Positions 31,850 to 40,526 of a DNA stretch of 41,564 bases are shown in pieces. The translations under genes were made by a program, and so were the position numbers. This DNA comes from Deinococcus aquaedulcis (GTDB taxonomy: Bacteria > Deinococcota > Deinococci > Deinococcales > Deinococcaceae), in assembly GCF_019693445.1 (NCBI RefSeq), contig NZ_JAHRBL010000020.1:1-41564 (forward strand), given 5' to 3'. Within the stretch, counting starts at the first letter, position 1, and every line of letters starts with the position of its first letter. Under the pieces are notes generated by a model, which was not told the origin of the DNA, ran no database searches, and was given only the letters and a program-made list of their open reading frames with translations.

Positions 31850-32619
31850 AAGCAGTCATCCTTGCCGGTGGACTCGGTACCCGGCTGGCCGAGGAAACTT
31901 CTATCAAACCCAAACCGATGGTCGAAATCGGCGGTAAGCCGATGCTCTGGCACATCATGAATATTTACGCCGCTGGGGGGATCAAAGAATTCATTATTGC
32001 CCTGGGCTACAAGGGCGAGGTGATCAAAGAATACTTCCTGAACTTCTACGCCCTCGACAACGACATCACCGTTGACCTGTCCGACGGCTCGGTGGCGATC
32101 CAGCACCGCAATCAGACCGACTGGAAGGTGCACCTCATCGACACAGGACTGACCAGTCAGACCGGCGGCCGTTTCGGTCGCCTGCGCCACCTATTCGCTG
32201 AGGACGAAACGTTCATGGCCACCTACGGTGACGGGCTGGCCAACATCGACGTCGCGCAGCTGCGCGCTTTTCATGAGGCGCATGGGAAGCAGGCGACCGT
32301 CACCACCGCCCGGCCCCCTGCCCGCTTCGGCGGTGTGGTGTTTGAGGGCGAGCGCGTGGCGGAGTTCACGGAAAAACCACAGGTGGGGGAGGGTTGGGTC
32401 AACGCGGGATACTTCGTGCTGCACCGCAGGGTGCTGGACCTGATCACGGACGACAGCACCATCTGGGAGCACGAGCCGCTGGAGCAGCTGGCCCGCAGCG
32501 GAGAACTGATGGCCTACCGCCATGAGGGCTTCTGGCAGCCGATGGACACGCTACGTGAAAAGGTGATGCTGCACGAGATGTGGGAGTCCGGTCAGGCACC
32601 CTGGAAGGTCTGGAAATGA
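31846..32619 (+). CDS. rfbF: Glucose-1-phosphate cytidylyltransferase
   Basis: 257 residues, the same length as the Salmonella enzyme. It makes CDP-glucose from CTP and glucose 1-phosphate, the first step to CDP-3,6-dideoxyhexoses. The N-terminus MKAVILAGGLGTRLAEET is the nucleotide-binding loop, followed by KPKPMVEIGGKPMLWHIM. TYGDGLANID holds the metal aspartate, and FWQPMDTLREK is the conserved end. TTG 31846 is preferred because the family begins MKAVILAGG. GTG 31834 in the same frame would add MENP. First gene of an operon in which every following gap is a few bases or an overlap; rfbG overlaps its stop as ATGA. Confidence 0.92.
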   Translation: MKAVILAGGLGTRLAEETSIKPKPMVEIGGKPMLWHIMNIYAAGGIKEFIIALGYKGEVIKEYFLNFYALDNDITVDLSDGSVAIQHRNQTDWKVHLIDTGLTSQTGGRFGRLRHLFAEDETFMATYGDGLANIDVAQLRAFHEAHGKQATVTTARPPARFGGVVFEGERVAEFTEKPQVGEGWVNAGYFVLHRRVLDLITDDSTIWEHEPLEQLARSGELMAYRHEGFWQPMDTLREKVMLHEMWESGQAPWKVWK

Positions 32620-33608
32620 TGAACAATGCCGCCTTCTGGCGCGGAAAGCGCGCTTTTGTGACGGGTGCCTCGGGCCTGGTCGGCTCGTGGCTGGTGCGCG
32701 CCCTTGTGGAGCGCGGGGCCTATGTGGTGGTGCTTCTGCGCGACTGGGATCCTCAGACCGAGCTGATCCGCAGCGGCCTGCTCAGCCGGGTCAACGTGGT
32801 CAGCGGGTCACTGGAGGACTACGGGGCGTTGGAGCGGGCGATCAACGAGCACGAGATCGACACGGTGTTTCATCTGGGGGCGCAGACCATCGTGGGGACC
32901 GCCTACCGCAACCCGTTGCCCACCTTTGAGGCGAACGTGCGCGGCACCTACAACCTGATGGAAGCCTGCCGTGTGCACCGCAATCTCGTTCAGCGCGTGC
33001 TGGTGGCCTCCAGCGATAAGGCTTACGGCGACAGCGAGGTGCTGCCCTACACCGAGGACATGCCGTCGGCTGGCAAACACCCCTACGACGTCTCGAAGTC
33101 CTGCACCGACCTGATCAGCCAGACCTACTTCCACACCTACGGGCTTCCGGTGGTCATTGCGCGCTGCGGCAACATCTATGGCGGCGGCGACCTCAACTGG
33201 AGCCGCATCATCCCGGGGACGATCCGCTCCTTCCTGGACGGACAGGCCCCCGTGGTTCGCAGTGACGGCACCCTCACCCGCGACTACGTGTACGTCCAGG
33301 ACGCCGTCCAGGCCTACCTGTTGATGGCCGAGCAGGCCAGCCGCGAGGACGTCGCCGGTGAGATCTTCAATTTCGGTCCGGATCAGCCGCGCAGCGTGCT
33401 GGACGTTATTTCTGCGCTGGCCGACGTGATGGACCAGGGCCACCTGCAGCCGGTCATCCGCAACGAGGCGAAAGCCGAAATCAAGCACCAGTACCTCGAC
33501 TCGACCAAGGCAGCTTCTGTGCTGCGCTGGAAGCCGGAGTACTCCTTCGAGGCCGGGCTCCGTGAAACGGTGGACTGGTATCTCAAGTATTTCAAGGAGC
33601 AAGCGTGA
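32616..33608 (+). CDS. rfbG: CDP-glucose 4,6-dehydratase
   Basis: 330 residues. An extended SDR that turns CDP-glucose into CDP-4-keto-6-deoxyglucose with tightly bound NAD. Cofactor motif [14 protein letters not shown], then [17 protein letters not shown], catalytic [10 protein letters not shown] with the serine region, and [13 protein letters not shown] (YxxxK). [23 protein letters not shown] and [18 protein letters not shown] are characteristic of RfbG/DdhB. The start ATG 32616 overlaps the rfbF stop (ATGA), and a second ATG follows at 32619. Second step of the dideoxyhexose pathway. Confidence 0.93.
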   Translation: MMNNAAFWRGKRAFVTGASGLVGSWLVRALVERGAYVVVLLRDWDPQTELIRSGLLSRVNVVSGSLEDYGALERAINEHEIDTVFHLGAQTIVGTAYRNPLPTFEANVRGTYNLMEACRVHRNLVQRVLVASSDKAYGDSEVLPYTEDMPSAGKHPYDVSKSCTDLISQTYFHTYGLPVVIARCGNIYGGGDLNWSRIIPGTIRSFLDGQAPVVRSDGTLTRDYVYVQDAVQAYLLMAEQASREDVAGEIFNFGPDQPRSVLDVISALADVMDQGHLQPVIRNEAKAEIKHQYLDSTKAASVLRWKPEYSFEAGLRETVDWYLKYFKEQA

Positions 33609-34918
33609 GCCGTTCACCCGATGACATCCGTCAGGAAATTCTGAAACTGACCCGTGAGTACCACGCCGCGAACTGGCCGGAGCGTCCCTTCGAACCGGGC
33701 AGCACCGCCGTGCCGGTCAGCGGCAAGGTCTTTGACGCCGATGAGGTCGAGCACCTCGTGGACGCCTCGCTGGATTTCTGGCTGACCACCGGAAGATTCG
33801 CGAAGAAATTCGAGAAGAACTTCGCCCGCTGGTTCGGCCTGCGGCACTGCCTGCTGGTCAACAGCGGCTCCAGTGCCAACCTGGTCGCGCTTTCGGCGCT
33901 CACCTCGCCGCAGTTGGGCGACCGCCGCCTGCAGCCGGGAGACGAGGTCATCACGGCGGCCGAGGGCTTTCCTACCACCGTCAACCCGATCATCCAGAAC
34001 GGCCTGATTCCAGTCTTTCTGGACGCCCACATTCCCACCTACAACATCAACACCGAGCGCCTGGAAGAGGCCGTGGGACCCCGCACCAAGGCCATCATGG
34101 TGGCCCACACGCTGGGTAACCCCTTCGACCTGCAAACGGTGATGGACGTCGCCCGGCGCCACAACCTGTGGGTGATTGAGGACACCTGCGACGCCGTAGG
34201 CGCGACCTATCAGGGAAAGAAGGTCGGGACCTTCGGCGACCTGGCGACAGTCAGCTTCTACCCGGCCCACCACATGACCATGGGTGAGGGCGGCGCGGTG
34301 CTGACCAACCAGCCGCTTCTGAAAAAACTGGTCGAATCCTTCCGCGACTGGGGGCGCGACTGCTGGTGCGAACCCGGCGTGGACAACACCTGCGGCAAGA
34401 GGTTCGACTGGCAACTGGGCGAACTGCCGTATGGGTACGATCACAAATACACCTACTCGCACATCGGGTACAACCTGAAACTTAGCGACATGCAGGCGGC
34501 GGTCGGCGTGGCGCAGCTGGGCAAACTTGACGAGTTCATCACGCGCCGTCAGGAGAACTTCCGTTACCTGCGCGCCGCGCTGGAGCCCTACCAGGAGTGG
34601 CTGATCCTACCCGAAGCGACGCCAGGCGCCGAACCGAGCTGGTTCGGGTTTCCCCTCACCGTGCGGGAAGGGGCGCCGTTCACACGCGCCCAGCTGGTCC
34701 GGCACCTGGAAGACCGCAAGATCGGGACCCGCCTGCTGTTCGGAGGAAACCTGCTGCGTCAGCCTGCATACCAGGGCATCCAGCACCGCGTCGTGGGCAG
34801 CACCGAAGTCACCGATCAGATCATGAACGGCACCCTGTGGGTGGGCATCTACCCAGGCCTGCACCAGGCGCAGCTTGACTTCATCGCGCAGTCCATCGGT
34901 GAAGTCTGCCGGCGCTGA
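33605..34918 (+). CDS. rfbH: CDP-4-keto-6-deoxyglucose 3-dehydrase (E1, PMP and 2Fe-2S enzyme)
   Basis: 437 residues from GTG, overlapping rfbG as GTGA. It removes the 3-hydroxyl of CDP-4-keto-6-deoxyglucose. Features peculiar to E1 are present: the usual PLP lysine is replaced by histidine in [14 protein letters not shown] (His 222-223), and the iron-sulphur cysteines occur in [17 protein letters not shown] (about 253-263) plus one in IEDTCDAVG (about 194). It needs an electron-donating reductase (E3, RfbI/DdhD type) that is not in the window and must come from elsewhere. Third step of the pathway. Confidence 0.93.
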   Translation: MSRSPDDIRQEILKLTREYHAANWPERPFEPGSTAVPVSGKVFDADEVEHLVDASLDFWLTTGRFAKKFEKNFARWFGLRHCLLVNSGSSANLVALSALTSPQLGDRRLQPGDEVITAAEGFPTTVNPIIQNGLIPVFLDAHIPTYNINTERLEEAVGPRTKAIMVAHTLGNPFDLQTVMDVARRHNLWVIEDTCDAVGATYQGKKVGTFGDLATVSFYPAHHMTMGEGGAVLTNQPLLKKLVESFRDWGRDCWCEPGVDNTCGKRFDWQLGELPYGYDHKYTYSHIGYNLKLSDMQAAVGVAQLGKLDEFITRRQENFRYLRAALEPYQEWLILPEATPGAEPSWFGFPLTVREGAPFTRAQLVRHLEDRKIGTRLLFGGNLLRQPAYQGIQHRVVGSTEVTDQIMNGTLWVGIYPGLHQAQLDFIAQSIGEVCRR

Positions 34919-35880
34919 TGCGCGCTTTCGTCACCGGCGGCACCGGGCACCTGGGCCGGGCGCTGATTCCAGTCCTGCTTGATCAGGGCGCGGAGGTGTC
35001 GGTGCTGGTGCGCCCAGAGCGTTCGCTCTCCGACTTCACGGATCTGGCCTCACGGGTCACGGTGGTTCACGGCTCACTGTCCACGGCGCCCGAACTCCTG
35101 CCGGCCCTCCAGGCGTTCCGGCCGGACACGCTCTTTCACCTCGCCTGGTCGGGCGTGACCCACGCCCAGCTGAATAATCCAAACCAGGCCGATGAGAACG
35201 TGGCGGGCGGCCTGGACCTGATCCGTGTGGCCGCCCAGGCGGGCGCGACCACCTGCGTGGCTCTGGGGTCCCAGGCCGAGTACGGGCGTCCGGACGCCCC
35301 GCTGCACGAGTCGTTACCTCCAGCCCCGGAAACGGCGTATGGAAGGGCGAAAGTTCAGTTTCACCAGAGGGCGGCCGGGTTGTGTCAGCAGCTCGGGATG
35401 CGGCTGATCTGGGTGCGGCTGGCCGCGACCTACGGCCCATACGACGATCCCAATCACCTGCTGCCGTATGCCATCGGCTGCTACCTGGACGGGCGAGAAC
35501 CCGAGCTGACGCCCGGCGAACAGCTGTGGGACTACCTGTACGTTCAGGACGCGGCCCAGGCCCTGCTGGCGCTGGCAAGCACCCCTACGGCGTCGGGTAC
35601 CTATAATCTCGGCAGTGGACAGTCCCAGGCCGTCGCGGATTACGTGCGGATGGCCCGGGACCTTATCGATCCCCAACTTCCGCTCGGGTTGGGACGCCGG
35701 GCGTACGGCCCACAACAGATCATGAGTCTGCGCGTCGATATTGAGCGCCTGGCGCGTGAGACCGGCTGGCAGCCCTCCACTTCCCTTCAGGAAGGCATGC
35801 GCCGGACTGTCGCCTGGAACCGCACCCGCAAGGCTCAGACACAGGGAGAATCCCGCAAGGCTCAGACACAGGGAGAATAA
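34918..35880 (+). CDS. NAD-dependent epimerase/dehydratase-like sugar reductase
   Basis: 320 residues. An extended SDR: FVTGGTGHLGRALIP at the start, LFHLAWSGVTHAQL, ALGSQAEYG and TAYGRAKVQFHQ (catalytic YxxxK). The later RLAATYGPYDDPNHLLPYAIG and LWDYLYVQDAAQALLALA resemble the RfbJ/RfbS/YerF branch that reduces the 4-keto or branched keto group of CDP-dideoxy sugars. Its exact product cannot be read from sequence. ATG shares a base with the rfbH stop (TGATG). The C-terminus carries a duplicated tail, RKAQTQGE-S-RKAQTQGE, from a 27-bp tandem repeat (35825-35878). Confidence 0.8.
   Translation: MRAFVTGGTGHLGRALIPVLLDQGAEVSVLVRPERSLSDFTDLASRVTVVHGSLSTAPELLPALQAFRPDTLFHLAWSGVTHAQLNNPNQADENVAGGLDLIRVAAQAGATTCVALGSQAEYGRPDAPLHESLPPAPETAYGRAKVQFHQRAAGLCQQLGMRLIWVRLAATYGPYDDPNHLLPYAIGCYLDGREPELTPGEQLWDYLYVQDAAQALLALASTPTASGTYNLGSGQSQAVADYVRMARDLIDPQLPLGLGRRAYGPQQIMSLRVDIERLARETGWQPSTSLQEGMRRTVAWNRTRKAQTQGESRKAQTQGE
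35825..35878 (+). repeat. Perfect 27-bp tandem duplication at the end of the epimerase gene
   Basis: Two identical 27-bp units (35825-35851 and 35852-35878) beginning CCCGCAAGGCTCAGAC. Being a multiple of three, the repeat keeps the frame and adds nine residues. It probably arose by recent slippage. Confidence 0.9.
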
Positions 35881-35883
35881 GGT

Positions 35884-36732
35884 ATGCCGCACATTCAGAG
35901 TCGCGAGCAGGCAAAGCTGGAAGCCAGAGCGCTTCGCCGGACCGTTATCCGCATGGCCAACGCCGGCTCTACCGTTCATATTGCCTGCGCCTTTTCGATT
36001 ATTGAGCTGCTGGCGGTGCTGTACCGGGAAGAGATGCACCTGGGCAACGGTCCGCAGGCGCCGGACCGGGATTATCTGGTCCTGAGCAAGGGCCACGGCG
36101 TCATGGCCCAGTACGCCTGTCTGTACGCGCTCGGCTGGTTGAGTGACGACGACATCGACCGTTATTTTGCCGACGGCACGCGGCTCAAGGGCCTTTCAGA
36201 CGCGCACGTTCCCGGCCTGGAAGTGACCTCCGGCTCGCTGGGCCACGGCCTGTCCGTGGGGGTCGGGCTGGCGCTGGCGGCCAAGCAGCTGGGGACCACC
36301 CAGCGCTGTTACGCCGTGGTCGGTGACGGTGAGATGAACGAGGGGCCGATGTGGGAAGCCATGCTGTTCGCCGCCCATCACCGGCTGGACAACCTGGTCA
36401 TCCTGGTGGATGCCAACGGCTTCCAGGCCATGGGCACCACCGACGAGGTCCTGAGCCTGGGCGATCTGGCCGCCAAGTTCACGGCCTTCGGTTTCGACAC
36501 CCGCTCCACGGACGGACACGACGAAGCGGCCATTGCGGCTGCGCTGCAGGAGCTGCGTGCCCAGGATGGCCGGCCAAAGGCCATCATCGCCCGGACGGTC
36601 AAAGGGAAGGGCCTGTCCTTTATGGAGCACGACAACCGCTGGCATTACACCCGGCTCAATCCCGAGACCTTCGCCCTGGCCAACACCGAGCTCGCCGCCG
36701 AACAGCAGATCGCTGAGGATATTCAGCCATGA
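35884..36732 (+). CDS. Transketolase-like enzyme, N-terminal (ThDP-pyrophosphate) subunit
   Basis: 282 residues, equal to the first half of a transketolase. It holds the ThDP motif VGDGEMNEGPMWEA followed after about 20 residues by LVDANGFQ (GDG...N), and the earlier histidine segments LSKGHGVMAQY and TSGSLGHGLSVGVGLA. It transfers two-carbon units together with the next gene product, which provides the other half-site. ATG lies 3 nt after the epimerase stop (spacer GGT). Position inside a CDP-dideoxysugar operon argues for a sugar-branching role and not the pentose phosphate pathway. Confidence 0.88.
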   Translation: MPHIQSREQAKLEARALRRTVIRMANAGSTVHIACAFSIIELLAVLYREEMHLGNGPQAPDRDYLVLSKGHGVMAQYACLYALGWLSDDDIDRYFADGTRLKGLSDAHVPGLEVTSGSLGHGLSVGVGLALAAKQLGTTQRCYAVVGDGEMNEGPMWEAMLFAAHHRLDNLVILVDANGFQAMGTTDEVLSLGDLAAKFTAFGFDTRSTDGHDEAAIAAALQELRAQDGRPKAIIARTVKGKGLSFMEHDNRWHYTRLNPETFALANTELAAEQQIAEDIQP

Positions 36733-37649
36733 GAGATGCCTTTTCCAGTGAACTGGTGCGCCTGGCGCAGTCCGACCCCCGAATCCGTATGCTCACCGGC
36801 GATCACGGCTACGCGCTGTTCGACGAGTTCCGGCGCACCTGCCCGCAGTATTTCATCAACGCGGGAATCGCCGAGCAGAACATGGTGGGTGTGGCCGCCG
36901 GGATGGCTCAGGCGGGTCTGCGGCCCCTGGTGTACGGTCTGAGCGCCTTCGTGCCGGTCCGGGTTCTTGAGCAGATCAAATTGGATGTGTGCTATGTCGG
37001 TCTGCCCGTCACGTTCATCGGGGACGGCGCGGGGGTGGTGTACAGCGCCCTGGGCAGCAGTCATCAAAGTACGGAGGACATCGCCGCGCTGCGCGCCCTG
37101 CCTGGCATTGACATCTACTCCCCGGCCGACGCCTATGAGATGCGCGCGTGCATGCAGCTGGCCTACGAGCGCGCCCGGCCTGCCTACATCCGCATGGGCA
37201 AAGCCGACCTGGGCAGCGTTCATACGCAGGTGCCGGAGTTTGAGGCGGGTGAGCTGCTTCAGGTGGACCGTGGGGAAGGGGACATCAGCTTCATCGCGAC
37301 CGGCTCCATGGCCATCACGGCCCGGCAGCTGGCGGCGCACTACCCCACGCGTGGCGTCTGGACCGCGCCCATGATCAAACCGATCTCCGAAGCGCAGGTG
37401 ACGCAGATTGCACGGAACAGCCGCCTGATCGTGGTTCTGGAGGAGCACGCCACCGCCGGAGGGCTGGGCTCGCTGGTCTCGGAAATCGTCACGGCGAGGG
37501 CGCCAACGTACGTCTGCCGGATCGGCATTGAGGACCGCTTCTCGGAGTTCTGCGGCACCTACGACTACCTGATGCACGAGCACGGGCTGAACCTCGAAGC
37601 GGTCCGGGAAAAGGTTGATGCGTTCCTGGGTCAGATCCAGGCGCCCTGA
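36729..37649 (+). CDS. Transketolase-like enzyme, C-terminal (pyrimidine-binding) subunit
   Basis: 306 residues, equal to the second half of transketolase. It has the catalytic glutamate in FINAGIAEQNMVGVAAGMA and ARPAYIRMGKAD. It then has the C-terminal domain (LIVVLEEHATAGGLGSLVSEIV). ATG overlaps the upstream stop by four bases (ATGA), so the subunits are made together and are expected to form a heterotetramer. The split form is common for enzymes of secondary and polysaccharide metabolism. See the finding on a possible branched-chain dideoxysugar. Confidence 0.88.
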   Translation: MRDAFSSELVRLAQSDPRIRMLTGDHGYALFDEFRRTCPQYFINAGIAEQNMVGVAAGMAQAGLRPLVYGLSAFVPVRVLEQIKLDVCYVGLPVTFIGDGAGVVYSALGSSHQSTEDIAALRALPGIDIYSPADAYEMRACMQLAYERARPAYIRMGKADLGSVHTQVPEFEAGELLQVDRGEGDISFIATGSMAITARQLAAHYPTRGVWTAPMIKPISEAQVTQIARNSRLIVVLEEHATAGGLGSLVSEIVTARAPTYVCRIGIEDRFSEFCGTYDYLMHEHGLNLEAVREKVDAFLGQIQAP

Positions 37650-37652
37650 TCT

Positions 37653-38996
37653 GTGACGTCCAGAACGCGTACAGTCGCGCTCGGCTCGGTGGCCCTGCTG
37701 GCCTCCCGAATACTTGGGATGGTCATCAGCTTCGTTTCCATCGGCTTTCTTGCCCGGCACCTGAATGCGGCCCATTTCGGTCTCTGGACACTGATGGCCA
37801 CTTTCGTTAGCTTCGCAGGTAACTTCGACCTGGGGCTGGGCCAGGGACTGCGCAACCAGCTGGCCCTTCTGTCATCCACAAGCACCGACTCAGCAGCGGA
37901 ACAGCGGCGCCTCTTTTCTGCGGTCTTCACGGCGCTGCTGCTCTTCGCGCTGTCCCTCTCGGCGCTGGTCATTGCGTTGGTCCCGCAAGTTCCCTGGGAG
38001 CACATCCTGGGCATCAACGCCCCCGAACTCTTCATGCCTGCGCGCTGGGCCATCACGATGGTGATCATCCTGATGCTTCTGAATCTGCCCCTCAATCTCT
38101 ACAGCGCGGGCTTCATGGCCTACCAGGAAGTCTGGCAAAAAAGCCTGATTGATCTTCTGCAGGTGGCCTTGCTTCTCCTCTTCGCGGTCACGGCGTACGC
38201 GAGCCTGCCCATTGCTCCATTTATCGGCTCTTACTATGGCGTGTACAACATGGCGGCGATCCTCGGACTGGCCGCTTTCCTGATTCTACGCCGCTGGAGA
38301 CTTACCCTGCTGCCATGGGCACAGATCAAGGCGATGGTTTCGAGCATTGCCGGATCGAGCGTCTCCTTCTGGGTTCTGGGCGTTTCTGCGATCCTGCTGT
38401 TCTCCACCGATCCCATCATCGTTTCGAGGGTGGCAGGCCTGGAAGAAGGCGGCCGCTTTTCCGTGTATCAGCGCCTGTTCATCATGCTGATCACACTGCA
38501 TTTCACGGTGCTCAACCCGCTCTGGAGCGCCTACACCCACGCACTCGGGGCCGGTGACTGGCCCTGGATCGCCCGTGCCGTGCGCCGCTCCGTACTGTTG
38601 ACGGCCGCGCTGTGCGTGGCCGGATCGACAGTCATGATCCTTTTTGGGGACCTTCTGGTACAGCTATGGACCGGGGTTCAGGGTACCGAGCGGCTGCACC
38701 TGGCGCTGCTCTCGCTTTGGATTTCCATATATGCCTGGATCAACTGCTATTCCGTGGTTCTCAATGGTCTGGGATATGTGCGGGGACAGGCCCTGATCAC
38801 CGCCGCCGCTGCGGCGCTGCACATCGCGCTCAGCGTTTTCCTGGGCCACCGGATGGGCGTACCGGGCGTCCTGATCGGGGCCATCGTTTCTATCCTGCCC
38901 ATTGCCCTCTACGCCACGTTCAAGGTCAATGCTGTTGTGCGTAGGCACCTAAATCCCCTCTCGCCGGCAACGGCCGATGCTCCCGAGGCCACATGA
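37653..38996 (+). CDS. wzx: Wzx-type polysaccharide flippase
   Basis: 447 residues from GTG, 3 nt after the transketolase stop. Polytopic, about twelve hydrophobic helices, MATE/PST superfamily. The start LGSVALLASRILGMVISFVSIGFLARHL and then FGLWTLMATFVSFAGNFDLGLGQGLRNQL match Wzx transporters, which move lipid-linked sugar repeat units across the cytoplasmic membrane before Wzy joins them. No Shine-Dalgarno sequence is obvious; coupling to the upstream gene is likely. Confidence 0.88.
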   Translation: MTSRTRTVALGSVALLASRILGMVISFVSIGFLARHLNAAHFGLWTLMATFVSFAGNFDLGLGQGLRNQLALLSSTSTDSAAEQRRLFSAVFTALLLFALSLSALVIALVPQVPWEHILGINAPELFMPARWAITMVIILMLLNLPLNLYSAGFMAYQEVWQKSLIDLLQVALLLLFAVTAYASLPIAPFIGSYYGVYNMAAILGLAAFLILRRWRLTLLPWAQIKAMVSSIAGSSVSFWVLGVSAILLFSTDPIIVSRVAGLEEGGRFSVYQRLFIMLITLHFTVLNPLWSAYTHALGAGDWPWIARAVRRSVLLTAALCVAGSTVMILFGDLLVQLWTGVQGTERLHLALLSLWISIYAWINCYSVVLNGLGYVRGQALITAAAAALHIALSVFLGHRMGVPGVLIGAIVSILPIALYATFKVNAVVRRHLNPLSPATADAPEAT

Positions 38997-40003
38997 ATCT
39001 GCGCTCCCCGCTTCTGAGTCTCTGTATTCCCACATACAACCGCGCCGGGCTACTCCGGCAGATGCTCCAGAGCATTCTGAACGATTTGGCCGCTATGCCT
39101 CACGCCAGGGGCGTTGAGATCGTCATTGCGAACAATGCCTCAAGCGACGATACCCGGAGCGTGATCAGCGACTTTCAGCAGCGGTACCCGGAGGTCGCCT
39201 GGAACATTCACCACCACGCCGTGTCAGTCGGCGCCGATAACGTTCAGATCGTCACAGACTACGCGCGGGGTGAATTTGTCTGGATACTCTCCGACGACGA
39301 CCTGCTGCTCCCTGGAGCCATCAGCCGCCTGATGGCCGAGTTGAATCCGGAAACGGACGCTGTGGTGGTGACGTGTAACCACTTCATTGACGGGGGGGCT
39401 CCCGGCGGGTTGGTGCAGCCTGTATTGCCCGCAGCCTACCGGAACGGACACACGCGCCCCAGCGAAGTGATCGGCGAACTCGGAACCTGGATCACGTTCC
39501 TCTCCGTGCTGTGCTTCCGCCATTCGCTGACCCAGGACATCGACTACCGGCCGACCTTTGGCACGAACCTGCCGCAGAGCTACATGTTCATGGACGCCCT
39601 GCTGCACTCCAGACGCACGGTGTACGTCTCGGAACCGCTGCTCTCGATGCGTCATGACAACGCTGGAGGTTATTCGTACTTCAAGGTGTTCGTTAACAGC
39701 TTCAATAGCCTGCTGGACTACGGCTGTAGCCGGGGTCTGGACGCAGCTACTGCGGCACGGATTCGTACCAAGCACCTCAGAGGATTTCTGATCTCGACAG
39801 TCATCGCACATCGGATCAACCGCAATGGGCGCTTCAATATTGACTGGGCCGGAACCCGGCGATTGTTCTACCAGGCGTACAGTACGAATGCCACCTACTG
39901 GTTGGGGGCTGTGCCGGTCCTGTATCTGCCGACGGGCCTGCTGCGATTGCTGTTCAATGCCAAGCAGATTGCCCGCCGAGCTGCGGCGAGTCTCAGGAGG
40001 TAA
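38993..40003 (+). CDS. Family 2 glycosyltransferase
   Basis: 336 residues. GT-A fold: LSLCIPTYNRAGLLRQML, VIANNASSDDT, and the metal-binding FVWILSDDDLLLPGAIS. The overall look is that of dideoxyhexosyltransferases such as Salmonella abequosyltransferase RfbV, which also belongs to GT2. It is therefore likely to add the sugar made by this operon to the lipid-linked unit; donor specificity is inference. The C-terminal 40 residues include a hydrophobic stretch (WLGAVPVLYLPTGLLRLLF) suitable for membrane attachment. ATG overlaps the wzx stop (ATGA). Last gene of the operon; no clear terminator follows. Confidence 0.87.
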   Translation: MNLRSPLLSLCIPTYNRAGLLRQMLQSILNDLAAMPHARGVEIVIANNASSDDTRSVISDFQQRYPEVAWNIHHHAVSVGADNVQIVTDYARGEFVWILSDDDLLLPGAISRLMAELNPETDAVVVTCNHFIDGGAPGGLVQPVLPAAYRNGHTRPSEVIGELGTWITFLSVLCFRHSLTQDIDYRPTFGTNLPQSYMFMDALLHSRRTVYVSEPLLSMRHDNAGGYSYFKVFVNSFNSLLDYGCSRGLDAATAARIRTKHLRGFLISTVIAHRINRNGRFNIDWAGTRRLFYQAYSTNATYWLGAVPVLYLPTGLLRLLFNAKQIARRAAASLRR

Positions 40004-40078
40004 TCCCGGTCGGTCACTTATCAGCTGACTCATGGCATATCTCTAGTGGATCAGTTGCCACGAGTATAGGCTTGGATA

Positions 40079-40470
40079 ACGCCCCGTGTTCAGAAAAACC
40101 CACTCCGGTCCCTGACCGAAGAGGAACGGGCCGTGTTGGAACGGGTAAGTTGATCGCAGCACACCGCCGCCATCGTCGTGGGGCGCGCGAAGACGTTACT
40201 CGCGGTTTCGACGCGTGTGCCCTATACCGAAGCGGCTCGTCTGTGTGAACGTCGATCCGGTGAAGGGGTCGCGCGTCTGGTCTCGCGGTTCAACGCACAC
40301 GGATTAAAAGCACTCGAAACACGTTCAGGTGGACGTCCTCCCATCGTGTACGGTTCCGCTGAGCGGAACCGTATCTTGGAGACGGCGCGTCGTCCCCAGA
40401 TCGGGAACAGGACGGTACCGCTACCTGGTCGCTCTCAACCCTGTGGGGTTACCCCGATTGTGCACATTTG
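40079..40470 (+). pseudogene. IS630-type transposase, N-terminal remnant
   Basis: The frame from about 40079 reads PRVQKNPLRSLTEEERAVLERVS, meets TGA at 40151-40153, then continues as [36 protein letters not shown] and [22 protein letters not shown], the helix-turn-helix start of IS630-type transposases. A frameshift near 40395 is followed by [16 protein letters not shown]. The rest of the gene is missing. Nothing else is seen between the glycosyltransferase gene and 40527. Confidence 0.7.
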
Positions 40471-40526
40471 TGGTTAAGCCACTAAAGCTTGGCGGTCCGC
40501 TTCCATTGGCGTCAAGTCGCCCAGGG

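Noticed and set aside
23728..40470. That the IS630 C-terminal remnant at 23.7 kb and the N-terminal remnant at 40.1 kb are halves of one element split by the locus
   Set aside because: They are on opposite strands and the pieces do not meet in sequence; independent decay is the simpler reading.
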